From assembly GCA_903821875.1 (NCBI GenBank), contig CAIJMU010000155.1:23687-87686 (forward strand): DNA of 64,000 nucleotides, read 5' to 3'. The translations under genes were made by a program, and so were the position numbers. This document shows, piece by piece, positions 41,107-49,994 of this stretch (positions are counted from its first letter, which is position 1; each line of letters starts with the position of its first letter). The notes beneath the pieces were generated by a model. That model was not told where the DNA came from. It ran no database searches and worked only from the letters and a program-made list of their open reading frames with translations. The stretch is from an uncultured Spirochaetota bacterium. GTDB lineage: Bacteria; Spirochaetota; Spirochaetia; Treponematales; Rectinemataceae.

Positions 41107-42347
41107 TGAGGATTTCCCTGGGCGCGCTCCGGGGTGACGACAGCGAGGCCCGTGACGCCTCGCTCTTCCTGATTGCGAACATCCTCATGGGACTGGGGGC
41201 CTGTGTAAGCCAGGCTGTCTTTAACAACTACCTCAAAGATGTCTTCGCCCTCGACGTGGCCGGGCGCACCTTCCTCGAGTTCCCGAGGGAGGTACCGGGC
41301 TTCCTCGTCATGTTGTTCGTGGGCGGGCTTGCGGCCCTCGGGGAGGTCAGGATGGCCTTGGTCGCAAATCTGGCAGCGACCGCGGGAATGCTCGCCCTCG
41401 GGTGGATACCCTCAAGCTACCTCCTCATGGTGACATCGGTCTTCGTCTATTCGGCGGGCTCCCATATCTACATGCCCCTCGCCTCCTCGATAGGCATGGG
41501 CTTCGCCAAAGAAGGCAAGGAGGGCTCCATCCTCGGGCGGATCTCCGCAGTGAACACCGCAGCCCTCGTCATCGGAACCCTCCTCCTGTTGTTGCTGTTC
41601 AGGTTCGCCTCCCTGTCCTACCGGGCCGCCTTCACAGCAGGGTCCCTCGCCTATCTCGGCGCCTCCCTGGCGCTGTTGGCGATGAGCCCCAGGAAGTCAG
41701 CCCACGCGCCCCAGCGTTTCGTGATCCGGAGGGAATATTCAAGGTACTATGTCCTTTCGGTGCTCTGGGGCGGGCGGAAGCAGCTCTTCATCACCTTTGG
41801 TCCCTGGATGATCGTCGACTACTTCAAGCAGCCGGTTTCCACGATGACCTTCCTCTTCCTCCTGGTCGCGCTCATCGGCATCGTCTCGCAACCGCTGGTC
41901 GGAAAGCTCACCGACCGCTTCGGGGTACGGGCAGTGCTGGGAGCAGAGGCCCTCCTCATGATCGTCGTGTGTTTCATCTACGCCTTCGCTCCGGAATTGC
42001 TGCCGAGGGGGGCAGCCCTCATCGTGGTCGCCTGCTGCTTTATCCTCGACCAGGGTTCGACGGCGGTGGGCATGGCCCGTTCGATACTTGCCAAACGCAT
42101 GATGCGGCGGCCCGAAGACCTCTCTCCGACACTATCCCTGGGCATCAGCATCGATCACATCGTCTCCATGAGCATTCCCATGATCGGCGGCCTCGCCTGG
42201 CGGAGTTCGGGAAACCGCGGCTACCGCTGGGTCTTCCTCGGAGGAGCCTTCATAGCCCTCCTCAACTTCATCGTCACCCGCGGCATCGAGAGGGGTATAG
42301 CTCCTGTGCGCGCAGTCCAAGGCAGCCAGGGCAGCCTCCCCGATTGA
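41106..42347 (+). CDS. MFS transporter of unknown substrate
   Basis: The 413-residue protein has about 11-12 predicted membrane helices, with a long cytosolic loop around residue 200 (MSPRKSAHAPQRFVI) and the mid-protein motif GKLTDRFGVRAVLG between later helices. No substrate signature is recognised. It is translationally coupled to ileS, an odd partner with no obvious functional link. Close family is not identifiable by eye. Confidence 0.75.
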   Translation: MRISLGALRGDDSEARDASLFLIANILMGLGACVSQAVFNNYLKDVFALDVAGRTFLEFPREVPGFLVMLFVGGLAALGEVRMALVANLAATAGMLALGWIPSSYLLMVTSVFVYSAGSHIYMPLASSIGMGFAKEGKEGSILGRISAVNTAALVIGTLLLLLLFRFASLSYRAAFTAGSLAYLGASLALLAMSPRKSAHAPQRFVIRREYSRYYVLSVLWGGRKQLFITFGPWMIVDYFKQPVSTMTFLFLLVALIGIVSQPLVGKLTDRFGVRAVLGAEALLMIVVCFIYAFAPELLPRGAALIVVACCFILDQGSTAVGMARSILAKRMMRRPEDLSPTLSLGISIDHIVSMSIPMIGGLAWRSSGNRGYRWVFLGGAFIALLNFIVTRGIERGIAPVRAVQGSQGSLPD

Positions 42348-42372
42348 CGGGCATAGGCCCCTCGACTATCCT
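42344..42372 (+). promoter_or_regulatory. candidate sigma-70 promoter for the cation efflux gene
   Basis: TTGACG (42344-42349) and TATCCT (42367-42372) are 17 nt apart, with 5/6 and 4/6 matches. It starts over the stop codon of the MFS gene, and would leave a leader of about 140 nt. Confidence 0.5.
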
Positions 42373-42519
42373 GTCCCCGGAAGATCAGACCTCGGGGACG
42401 CGCTCCCCGGAGGATCGGGCTCCCCGAAGGTCCGTAGCGACTCCGATGGGCGCAGCGGATTCACCGCGGGACTTCCGAGCAAACCCCGGCCATACCGGGA
42501 TAGCCCGAGGAGTCCACCC
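42373..42519 (+). promoter_or_regulatory. structured 5' leader of the cation efflux gene
   Basis: A 6-bp hairpin CGGGGA/TCCCCG (42393-42409) sits among three close copies of TCCCCGGA or TCCCCGAA. CCCCGG...CCGGG further down could also pair. A GAGGAG ribosome binding site precedes the ATG. The length and repeats would suit a metal-responsive leader, but I cannot match a known metal riboswitch. Confidence 0.3.
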
Positions 42520-43407
42520 ATGAACAGGGCGGCCCGAAACGCGCGTCTTTCCATATTATCCAACTCCGTACTCATTGCGATGAAGGTAGTTGTTGGAATC
42601 CTTTCCGGATCGGTGTCCATCATCTCCGAGGCCATCCATTCCTTCATGGATCTCGCCGCCGCCGTGATGGCCTTCTTCTCGATCAGGATAGCCCAGGCTC
42701 CTGCCGATGGTGACCACCCCTATGGACACGAGAAGGTCGAGAATGTCTCGGGTGTGCTCGAGGCGGCGCTGATCCTCCTCGCGGCCGGACTCATCATCTG
42801 GGAATCGGTAAAGAAACTCATCCATCCCGAAGCGGTCAGCAACCTGGAACTCGGCATCGTGGTGATGCTCATCTCCGGCATCGTCAATATCATCGTGTCA
42901 AAGCGCCTCTACAAGGTGGCCCGCGAGGAACAGAGCGTGGCCCTCGAGGCCGACGCCCTGCACCTCAAGACCGACGTGTACAGCTCGCTCGGTGTCGCCC
43001 TGGGCCTCCTGGTGATCGTCATACTGGAAAAGGTCTTCCACTTCGAGTGGGCCTATTACCTCGATCCTGTCGTGGCCATGCTCATCGCCCTCGTAATCCT
43101 GAAGGAGGGCTGGGACATGCTCATGCGCGCCTTCGCCCCCCTCCTGGACGCGAGCATCTCCGCCGAGGAACTGAAGGTCATCGAAGAAGTCGTAATGCAG
43201 CGTGCGGGCACGGGTCTGCATTCAGGGCGGACGCGCAGGGCCGGAGGCAAGAAGCACATCGACTTCCACCTGACCCTGCCCGAGACGATGAGCGTCAAGG
43301 AATCACACGACCTCTGCGACGCCATCGAGACCGAACTCGAGGCGCAGCTCCACAACACGAGTGTCCTCATCCATGTGGAGCCAGACCCGGCGCTGCAGGT
43401 TCACTGA
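42520..43407 (+). CDS. cation diffusion facilitator family metal exporter
   Basis: The 295-residue CDF protein has six membrane helices and a C-terminal cytoplasmic domain. Metal-site residues appear in SEAIHSFMDLAAA (helix 2) and DALHLKTDVYSSLG (helix 5), the H-x3-D-type pair. It exports divalent cations such as Zn, Fe or Mn in exchange for protons; the metal cannot be told from the sequence. The C-terminal part (GRTRRAGGKKHIDFHLTL) is normal. It stands alone behind its own promoter. Confidence 0.9.
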   Translation: MNRAARNARLSILSNSVLIAMKVVVGILSGSVSIISEAIHSFMDLAAAVMAFFSIRIAQAPADGDHPYGHEKVENVSGVLEAALILLAAGLIIWESVKKLIHPEAVSNLELGIVVMLISGIVNIIVSKRLYKVAREEQSVALEADALHLKTDVYSSLGVALGLLVIVILEKVFHFEWAYYLDPVVAMLIALVILKEGWDMLMRAFAPLLDASISAEELKVIEEVVMQRAGTGLHSGRTRRAGGKKHIDFHLTLPETMSVKESHDLCDAIETELEAQLHNTSVLIHVEPDPALQVH

Positions 43408-43446
43408 GCCGCCGGAAAAAGGGGCACGATAGGACTAATTAGTACA

Positions 43447-44769
43447 TCAGTCCCGGGAAGGAAGGAGGGCCGGCGGCGAGTCGAGCTGCGCCCTCAAGGC
43501 CTGTACCATGGGGAGGTGGTCGCGCGTTCCTGCAGTCTCGCGGATGGAATGCATCGACAGGAGGGGCGAGCCCACATCGACGGTCGCGATGCCGGTCAGG
43601 GCCGAGGACAGAGGACCGATGGTAGAGCCCGGGGCAATGTCCGCGCGCGACATGTAGGTCTGGCAGGGAAGCTTTGCGCCTTCGCAGAGGCTCCTGAAGC
43701 GTGCCTCAGTCATGGCGTCGGTAGCGTAGCGGAAATTGGCATTGGCCTTGATGGCCGGCCCTCCGTTGAGGAGGGGCGCGAAGGCCTCGTCGAACTTCTC
43801 CGGCCAGCCGGGATGCCAGGCCTGGGCAACATCCACTGAAACCAGGAAAGACCCTGCCAGGGCACGGTAAAAACCCTCTGTTCCCGTGCCTTGCAGGGCT
43901 GCAACGCGTCCGAGCATGTCACGGAGAAAGGCAGAATCGCCGCCCATGCGCGTGCGCGATCCGATCTCCTCGCTGTCGAAGAGGACAGCGAACTGGCCAT
44001 GCGCGCAGGGTGTCGAGGCAAGGAAGGCCTCGAGTACTGCGTGGCAGCCCAGGAGGTTGTCGAGCCTCGGACCGTTGATCAGGTCGTCCCCGATCGCGGA
44101 GACAGGCCCGGGCTCCACGAGGAAGAGATCCGCCGCGACCAGGGCATCGGATTCGACACCCGCCTCGTGGGCTACGAGCTTCAGGAAGGCCGGATTATCC
44201 AGCTCATCTGCGCCGGTGACACCGGCACCGCGCGAGGCGAAGAGCGCGGGTAGATGGCCCTGGAAGTTGTACTCGAAACCCTTGTTGAGTTCGCGGTTGA
44301 GGTGGATCGCGAGATTGGGGATGACAGCCATCGGTCCCTTCGAGCAGAAAAGCCGGACGACATCGGCGCTGCCTTCCTTGACGACCAGTCGCCCTGCCAG
44401 GCCCAGGGGCCTGTCGAACCAGGTGGAGACGATGGGACTGCCATAGGGCTCGACGGCGACGCGGTCCATGCCTCGCCCCGACAGGTGCTTGCCGAGGCGG
44501 ATCTTGAGCGCAGGGCTGTCGCTGTGGGCTCCGGCGATGGCAAAGCCCTCCTCGGCGGGGGGCCTGAGCCCCGCGCGGAAGGCTACGAGAGCCGAACCGT
44601 TGCGAATGACATAGTACTGAAGACCTGGTTCGAGTCGCCACGGGGAGCGCTCGTCCAGACGCTTTGCGCCTGCGGCATCGAGGAGGAGCCGCGACGATTC
44701 CACGGCCTGCCAGGCTGTCGGAGAGGAGTCGATGTAGCTACAAAGTCCTGCCAGGAGATCAAGCTCCAT
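43447..44769 (-). CDS. apeB: M18-family aminopeptidase
   Basis: The 440-residue dinuclear metallopeptidase has GAHSDSPALKIR, PRLDNLLGCHAVLEA, LFDSEEIGSRT and the late histidine in LLSMHSIRETAG, the metal and catalytic residues of M18 (DNPEP/ApeB). It removes N-terminal residues in the cytosol. ATG at 44769 (MELDLLAGL) is clear by comparison with the family. Upstream in-frame sequence belongs to merR and der in other frames. Overlaps merR by 11 nt. Confidence 0.93.
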   Translation of the reverse strand: MELDLLAGLCSYIDSSPTAWQAVESSRLLLDAAGAKRLDERSPWRLEPGLQYYVIRNGSALVAFRAGLRPPAEEGFAIAGAHSDSPALKIRLGKHLSGRGMDRVAVEPYGSPIVSTWFDRPLGLAGRLVVKEGSADVVRLFCSKGPMAVIPNLAIHLNRELNKGFEYNFQGHLPALFASRGAGVTGADELDNPAFLKLVAHEAGVESDALVAADLFLVEPGPVSAIGDDLINGPRLDNLLGCHAVLEAFLASTPCAHGQFAVLFDSEEIGSRTRMGGDSAFLRDMLGRVAALQGTGTEGFYRALAGSFLVSVDVAQAWHPGWPEKFDEAFAPLLNGGPAIKANANFRYATDAMTEARFRSLCEGAKLPCQTYMSRADIAPGSTIGPLSSALTGIATVDVGSPLLSMHSIRETAGTRDHLPMVQALRAQLDSPPALLPSRD

Positions 44770-45169
44770 GTCCGTCTTCCTTTCGTGGCCACTCCAGGGC
44801 GACCCGGGAACGCAGTTTCCCCGGGCGCCCGGAGGACAGCGCAGTGGCGAGCCGGCGCATGGAATCGCGGTTTGCCAGCCAGAGCCCGATGAAATCGCCG
44901 CGAATGGAAGCAAGGGCAGAGCGGGCTTCAGCGAGGGGGGCACCGAGCTCGCCGATGATGGTTCCCTCGGTCTCACGAAGCCCGAGTCCAGCCCGTTGCG
45001 AGAGGTATCGCACCCTGAACAGGAGCCTGATTTCGGCCTCCGAATAGACACGCCTCCCGAAAGAATCCTTTCTCGGGGCGAGGATCGGAAGCACCGTCTC
45101 CCAATGCCTGAGCGTCGAGGCAGGAAGCCCAAGGAGTGCCTCTGCCTCGCCCATCGACAGCCGTGCCAT
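44759..45169 (-). CDS. MerR-family regulator
   Basis: The 136-residue protein has the winged helix of MerR regulators: LSMGEAEALLGLPASTLRHWE, then RRVYSEAEIRLLFRVRYLSQ. The region after it (about 80-136) is not a known sensor domain, and no cysteine pair for metals is seen. It sits between der and apeB and overlaps apeB, so it may regulate the peptidase or its own operon. Confidence 0.85.
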   Translation of the reverse strand: MARLSMGEAEALLGLPASTLRHWETVLPILAPRKDSFGRRVYSEAEIRLLFRVRYLSQRAGLGLRETEGTIIGELGAPLAEARSALASIRGDFIGLWLANRDSMRRLATALSSGRPGKLRSRVALEWPRKEDGHGA

Positions 45170-45193
45170 GCTTCGTCTAGCCCTCCAGGCTTA

Positions 45194-47071
45194 TTATTTG
45201 GATGCCTTGCGCCATGCGGCGTTTTTAGCTTCGCGGGCAGCCTTCCGTCGGTTATCCGGCTTGTTGGCCTTCTTGGCCGCAGCCGGTTTGACCCGCTTGG
45301 AGGCTGGCACCTTCTTCGCAGGAGCCTTCCTGGCTGGCACCTTGTCCGCTGCTGGCGCCCTGCCCTTTGTTGGCACCTTGCCCACTGCTGGCGTCTTGTC
45401 CTTTGCAGGCGCCTTGCCTGCTGCTGGCGCCTTGCCCGCTGCTGGCGCCTTGCCCGCTGCTGGCGTCCTGCCCGCTGCTGGCGCCTTGCCGCTTGCCGCC
45501 TTCCCAGCCTTGTCCTTCGCGATGTCCTTTGCGCTCGTCGCAGCCGCTTTTCCAGCTGCAGGTACATTCTTCCCTGCGGCAACCTGGCTGCCCGCAACCG
45601 GGGCCGGGGCCACCTCTTTATTCCCCTGCGCTCCGCTGCCCTTCCGTGACTCCCCACGCTCGACCCAGCCCTGACGGGAAGCCTTGAACTCCAGGATGAT
45701 GGGCACGAGGTCGAGACCGAGATCCTCGCGGAGCTTGTTGCGAAGGAAGGCCTGATAGGCATCCGCCACCGCTTCGGGCTTGGTGACAAAGAAAATGAAT
45801 CTCTGAGGATTGACGCCTGCCTGCACCGCGTAGCGCAGCTTCCACCTGTTCCTCGGCCCGACAGGCGGCGGCGTGGTCTCGATCCAGCCCTCGACTGCCC
45901 GCATCAGGCGGCTCGTCTCGATCTCCTTGGCCAGCTGGGCATGCACCGTGATGATCGTGGTAACAAGCTTGTCGATGCCCATTCCATCGCGCGCCGAAAG
46001 TGGAAGGACCGGTGCGTAGGCCATCTGTCCAAAAAAGTACCTGAGCCTGTCACGCGAAGCCTCGAAGGAGTTCTTGAGGTCGGGCATCTCGTCCCACTTG
46101 TTGAGGACGAAAACGACACCCCTGCCCTGCTCGCTGGCAAAGGCCGCGATCTTCTTGTCCTGGTCGGTGAGGCCTTCCCTCGCGTCGATCAGGTGGATCA
46201 CGACATCGCAGTCCTCGACGCACTTGATCGCCCTCGTGACCGAATAGTATTCCACTGCGTCGCGGACCTTGGCCTTGCGCCTGATGCCGGCCGTATCGAG
46301 CACTCGGAAGGCACGCTTCTTCGCGGTGAAATGCCCCTCGACCGGATCGCGGGTGGTGCCAGCTATCTCGCTCACGATGCTCTTGTCCTCGCCCAGAAGC
46401 CGGTTGAGGAGGGTCGATTTCCCGGTGTTTGGCTTTCCGAGGATGGCGAGCCTGATGGGAGCCCGGTCGACATCGACAGCTACGACCTTCGAGAAATCGA
46501 GTCGGGCTATGATCTCCTCTTCGAGCTCGTCGATGTTGCGCCCATGCTCGGCGGAGACGAAAATCATCCCCCGCCCATCGTCGGCTGTGCCAAAACCCCA
46601 ACGCTCGTGGCCCCAGGCCATGCCATCGCGTTCCGGACTGTCGGCCTTGTTCACTACCAGGAGGATCTTGTCGGTCCAGCGGCGGAGGAGCTGGGCGAAC
46701 TCCTCGTCCTCGGGTGTCACTTCCCTCGCGTCCACGAGGAAGATCACGAGATCTGCCCTCTCGAGGCTTGCGAGGCTTTTTTCAACCACGAGAGCGTCAA
46801 GACCCTCCCGCTCGAGCTTGAAGCCGCCTGTATCCACGAGACGGAAGCGCTTCCCAGAGTCACGGAGGAGGCACTCGGCCTCTATTGGATCACGGGTGAC
46901 GCCGGGGGTCGGATCGGTGATCGCCCTGCGTTTGTGCAGGAGCCTGTTGTACAGCGTCGACTTCCCGACATTGGGCCTTCCGGCTATGACTACCACGGGC
47001 AAGCCTTCCCAGCGCACCCGTCCGGGAAGCGCTGTCCCGCTGGTTTCTATCGTCTCGATACTATCGCTCAT
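45194..47071 (-). CDS. der: ribosome GTPase Der with a long Lys/Ala/Pro-rich tail
   Basis: Der (EngA) has two tandem GTPase domains: VIAGRPNVGKSTL with DTGGF, and AILGKPNTGKSTL with DTAGIRRKAKV, followed by the KH-like domain (NRWKLRYAVQAGVNPQRFIFF). It assists 50S assembly. From about residue 470 a tail of about 150 residues follows, made of GKAPAAGKAPA-like repeats and ending KAAREAKNAAWRKASK. Standard Der proteins end near 440-490 residues. The tail is highly basic and histone H1-like. At DNA level it contains 18-bp repeats (45339-45482). ATG 47071 is used, with GGAAAG upstream. Confidence 0.94.
   Translation of the reverse strand: MSDSIETIETSGTALPGRVRWEGLPVVVIAGRPNVGKSTLYNRLLHKRRAITDPTPGVTRDPIEAECLLRDSGKRFRLVDTGGFKLEREGLDALVVEKSLASLERADLVIFLVDAREVTPEDEEFAQLLRRWTDKILLVVNKADSPERDGMAWGHERWGFGTADDGRGMIFVSAEHGRNIDELEEEIIARLDFSKVVAVDVDRAPIRLAILGKPNTGKSTLLNRLLGEDKSIVSEIAGTTRDPVEGHFTAKKRAFRVLDTAGIRRKAKVRDAVEYYSVTRAIKCVEDCDVVIHLIDAREGLTDQDKKIAAFASEQGRGVVFVLNKWDEMPDLKNSFEASRDRLRYFFGQMAYAPVLPLSARDGMGIDKLVTTIITVHAQLAKEIETSRLMRAVEGWIETTPPPVGPRNRWKLRYAVQAGVNPQRFIFFVTKPEAVADAYQAFLRNKLREDLGLDLVPIILEFKASRQGWVERGESRKGSGAQGNKEVAPAPVAGSQVAAGKNVPAAGKAAATSAKDIAKDKAGKAASGKAPAAGRTPAAGKAPAAGKAPAAGKAPAKDKTPAVGKVPTKGRAPAADKVPARKAPAKKVPASKRVKPAAAKKANKPDNRRKAAREAKNAAWRKASK
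45339..45482. repeat. eight 18-bp tandem repeats in the der tail
   Basis: Units of 18 bp run without gaps; the last four (45411-45482) are nearly identical to GCCTTGCCCGCTGCTGGC and the first four are diverged copies. Each codes for six residues of the type AAGKAP on the minus strand. Such repeats can expand or shrink by slippage. Confidence 0.85.
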
Positions 47072-47113
47072 TTCTTTCCGTTCGCGGGGCCCGCATCCCC
47101 GCATGACTGCGGG

Positions 47114-48892
47114 TCAATCGGGGCGTGGCCCCTGGTCCGCGGAGCATGCGCCGCCGCGTTCAGACAAAAGTCCGGCAAGGAGCCCATCCAGCCTGGCGCC
47201 GATTGCCTTCGCACTGCCGAGCCCCAGAACCTCGTCCGCGACGGCGCGGGCTTCGACAGTGGTTACGGAGCGGATCAGCTGCTTCACCGCCGGCACGGAG
47301 GGGCTGGACATCGAAAATTCCCCGAGGCCCATGCCCAGAAGAAGGAGGGCCGAGGCGGGGTCGCCGGCCATCTCGCCGCAGAGCCCGACCGGAATGCCAG
47401 CCGCGCGCCCGTTCCGGATCGTCAGGTCGATCAGGCGCAGCACCGAAGGATGGAGTGGGTTGTGGAGCGCCGCCACCCGTTCGTTGCCACGGTCCACGGC
47501 GAGGGTGTACTGCGTGAGGTCATTCGTACCAATTGAGAAGAAATCGCATTTCGAGGCCAGGAGGTCGCTCGTTAGGGCGGCCGAGGGGACCTCTATCATG
47601 ATGCCGATCGGCAGGGATTCGGACACGTCCTGGCCCCGGCTCCTGCACTCCCTCCGGGCTTCCTCGAGGAGGCCAAGAGCCTGGTCGAGCTCCTCGACCG
47701 TGGAGATCATCGGGAACATGATCCGCGCGTCCCCGTGGACCGATGCACGCAGGATGGCCCTGAGCTGGGACATGAATATCTCGGTGCGCGTGAGACAGAA
47801 GCGGATGGCCCGCCACCCCAGGAGGGGGTTCTTCTCGCCCGCGGCAACGAACTCGGGGAGGATCTTGTCCCCGCCGATGTCGAGGGTCCGGATCGTGACC
47901 GGGTGGCCGGGAAGGGCCTCGAGAACCCGACGATAGGCCTGGTACTGCTCCTCCTCGCCGGGGATGTGTCCCGGCCTGAAAAAGAGGAACTCGGAACGGA
48001 ACAGGCCTATCCCATCCGCACCATGGGGCAAAACCGAGTCCGCCTCGTCGGGCACTTCGATGTTGGATTTGACCAGGACGCGGAGTCCGTCCCTGGTCTC
48101 GGCAGGAAGGTCCCGAAGGCAGGCCAGCACCCTGGCGTTGGCCTCGCCACGGAGCCGCGCCGCTTCGGCGCGAAGGAGGGTCTGCTCATCGGGATCCGCC
48201 ACCACAAGGCCTGCGGATCCGTCCACGACAAGGGCAGTCCCATCCTCGAGGTCCTCGAGGCTCTCGCCGATCCCCAGGACAGCGGGAATCTCGAAGGCCC
48301 GGGCCAGGATGGCGACATGGCTCGTCCGGCCACCGGCTTCTGTGACGATGCCGCGCACCCGGGGCCGGTTCATGGTCATCATGTCCGAGGGAAGAAGATC
48401 CCGGGCTACGACAATGACGTCCTCATCGAGGTCCGCGAGGGTCCGACGTTCAGTATTGAGAAGATGTCCGAGGATGCGGCGTGAGACGTCGCGGATGTCC
48501 GTTACCCGGGCCCTGAGTTCGGGGTCGGGAACGTTCGAGAGGCGATCGACGAATTCTCCCTCGATCTCGACTATGACACGCTCGATGTTCCTGAGGCTGG
48601 AACGGAGCCTCGCCTCGATGTTGTCGAAGAAATCCGGATCGTCGAGCATGAGGAGATGGGCATCGAAGATGTTGGCCTGGTCACGGCCTACCTCCTCGAG
48701 GGCGCGGCTACGGAGGCTGCTTACATCGGACTTCGCCTTTTCCACGGCGACGAGGAGCCTCGACCACTCGCCCTCGATGTCTTCCTCCGCAAGCGCGAAG
48801 GATGGGGCGACAAAACCATCATCGCCCTGGAAGACAAAGGCAGGTCCCCGCGCTATTCCGGGTGAGACGGGGAATCCTCGATACTCTTTCAT
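47114..48892 (-). CDS. ptsI: phosphoenolpyruvate-protein phosphotransferase (PTS enzyme I)
   Basis: Enzyme I takes phosphate from PEP to HPr. The 592-residue protein has the phosphorylated histidine in TEAGGRTSHVAILAR, a PEP-binding domain with ADGIGLFRSEFLF, RTLDIGGDK and the cysteine motif GLCGEMAGDP. It starts MKEYRGFPVSPGIARGPA, which is typical. No HPr or enzyme II gene is nearby, so it may serve in regulation or with distant partners. Upstream is the LysM/M23 gene, downstream der. Confidence 0.94.
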   Translation of the reverse strand: MKEYRGFPVSPGIARGPAFVFQGDDGFVAPSFALAEEDIEGEWSRLLVAVEKAKSDVSSLRSRALEEVGRDQANIFDAHLLMLDDPDFFDNIEARLRSSLRNIERVIVEIEGEFVDRLSNVPDPELRARVTDIRDVSRRILGHLLNTERRTLADLDEDVIVVARDLLPSDMMTMNRPRVRGIVTEAGGRTSHVAILARAFEIPAVLGIGESLEDLEDGTALVVDGSAGLVVADPDEQTLLRAEAARLRGEANARVLACLRDLPAETRDGLRVLVKSNIEVPDEADSVLPHGADGIGLFRSEFLFFRPGHIPGEEEQYQAYRRVLEALPGHPVTIRTLDIGGDKILPEFVAAGEKNPLLGWRAIRFCLTRTEIFMSQLRAILRASVHGDARIMFPMISTVEELDQALGLLEEARRECRSRGQDVSESLPIGIMIEVPSAALTSDLLASKCDFFSIGTNDLTQYTLAVDRGNERVAALHNPLHPSVLRLIDLTIRNGRAAGIPVGLCGEMAGDPASALLLLGMGLGEFSMSSPSVPAVKQLIRSVTTVEARAVADEVLGLGSAKAIGARLDGLLAGLLSERGGACSADQGPRPD

Positions 48893-48982
48893 ATGGTGGC
48901 CACTGTAACAGAACGCCCCCCAGCTGTCAAAAGGAGGAAGGCTAGCGGTCTGGACCGAGTCCCTGAAGGCAGCCGGCCCGGA

Positions 48983-49915
48983 TCAGTGGAGGAGGTTGGC
49001 TGGATTCAACAGACTGCCATACTTGAAAACGGTAAAGTGGAGGTGGGGTCCCGTGGAATAACCCGTGCTTCCAACCAGCCCGATCTGCTGGCCAAGGCCT
49101 ACCGATTGCCCTTGCCTGACACCGATGGACGAGAGGTGGCCGTAGAAAGAGGCGTAGCCCGAGTGGTGTCCGATAAGGATGTAATTGCCAAAGGTTGGAG
49201 AGTAGCCGGTCTCGCGTATCCGGCCCTCCATCGCGGCCCGCACGGAGGTGCCCATGTTCGAGGCAATGTCCAGACCATTGTGGAAGGACCGGACCCCCGA
49301 AAACGGATCAGTGCGCCAGCCGAAGCGGCTCGAGATTCCTCCCCAGGTCGGCCAGCGGAACAGGTCACCGTTGATCTCGCGGAGACGGAAACTCGGTAGC
49401 CTCGCGTCTGGCAGGAAGACCGCTCCGACACCCTCGAGGGAAGACCTGGAGAGCTGGTTGACCTCGACGATGGAATCGGCAGGGATGGAATATGTCGTCG
49501 CTACAGCCTCGACGGTATCGCCCTTCTTGGGCCTGTACAGGACGCCTGTCTGGCTGGGAATCTTCAGGAAACTCCCCGTCCGGATAGCCCGGGTGTTGGT
49601 GATGTCGTTGAAGCTGACGATCGAGTCGGTCGTGATGCCGTTCTTTTCTGCTATAGCCCCGATGGTGTCGCCCTTCTCGACGCGATAGACCGAATAGAAG
49701 AGGCCGCGGTCGAGGGGGACGGAATCGTCGGCCACCGACTGCATGGCTTCGAGTCGGAGGCCGCCCGGCATCCCCGACCCGCCCATGGCCTTCGGTTCGG
49801 CTGCAAGGCGGACAGTTCCGGCCAAAGAAAGCAGGGCGAACAGTGCCAGCGCGCGAAGAAACATGGCGTTCGGTCGGGCCGAGATCCTCTCAATACCCAT
49901 CATTACACCATCCAT
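48983..49915 (-). CDS. LysM and M23 peptidase (cell-wall hydrolase or activator)
   Basis: From the ATG at 49915 (GGAG 8 nt upstream) there is an N-terminal signal segment (FLRALALFALLSLAGTVRLAA), two LysM domains (YRVEKGDTIGAIAEKNG and YRPKKGDTVEAVATTYS) and a C-terminal M23 domain with SRFGWRTDPFSG, FHNGLDIASNMGT and GYSTGPHLHFTVF. Zinc-site H in FHNGLD and HLHF are present, so it may be an active endopeptidase on peptidoglycan. Length 310 residues is usual for spirochaete LysM-M23 proteins. Confidence 0.9.
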   Translation of the reverse strand: MDGVMMGIERISARPNAMFLRALALFALLSLAGTVRLAAEPKAMGGSGMPGGLRLEAMQSVADDSVPLDRGLFYSVYRVEKGDTIGAIAEKNGITTDSIVSFNDITNTRAIRTGSFLKIPSQTGVLYRPKKGDTVEAVATTYSIPADSIVEVNQLSRSSLEGVGAVFLPDARLPSFRLREINGDLFRWPTWGGISSRFGWRTDPFSGVRSFHNGLDIASNMGTSVRAAMEGRIRETGYSPTFGNYILIGHHSGYASFYGHLSSIGVRQGQSVGLGQQIGLVGSTGYSTGPHLHFTVFKYGSLLNPANLLH

Positions 49916-49994
49916 CCAGAGATCTCCATTCACTTTCCCTATTGACGTGCATCCTATACCCAGGGAGATCCCGGCGGCAAGACGGATTGCAGGA

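Noticed and set aside
42373..42519. NiCo or yybP-ykoY riboswitch in the CDF leader
   Set aside because: I could not match the conserved junction sequences of either class.
45339..45482. Regular 18-bp repeats considered as a CRISPR array
   Set aside because: There are no spacers, the period equals six codons and the repeats encode the Der tail.
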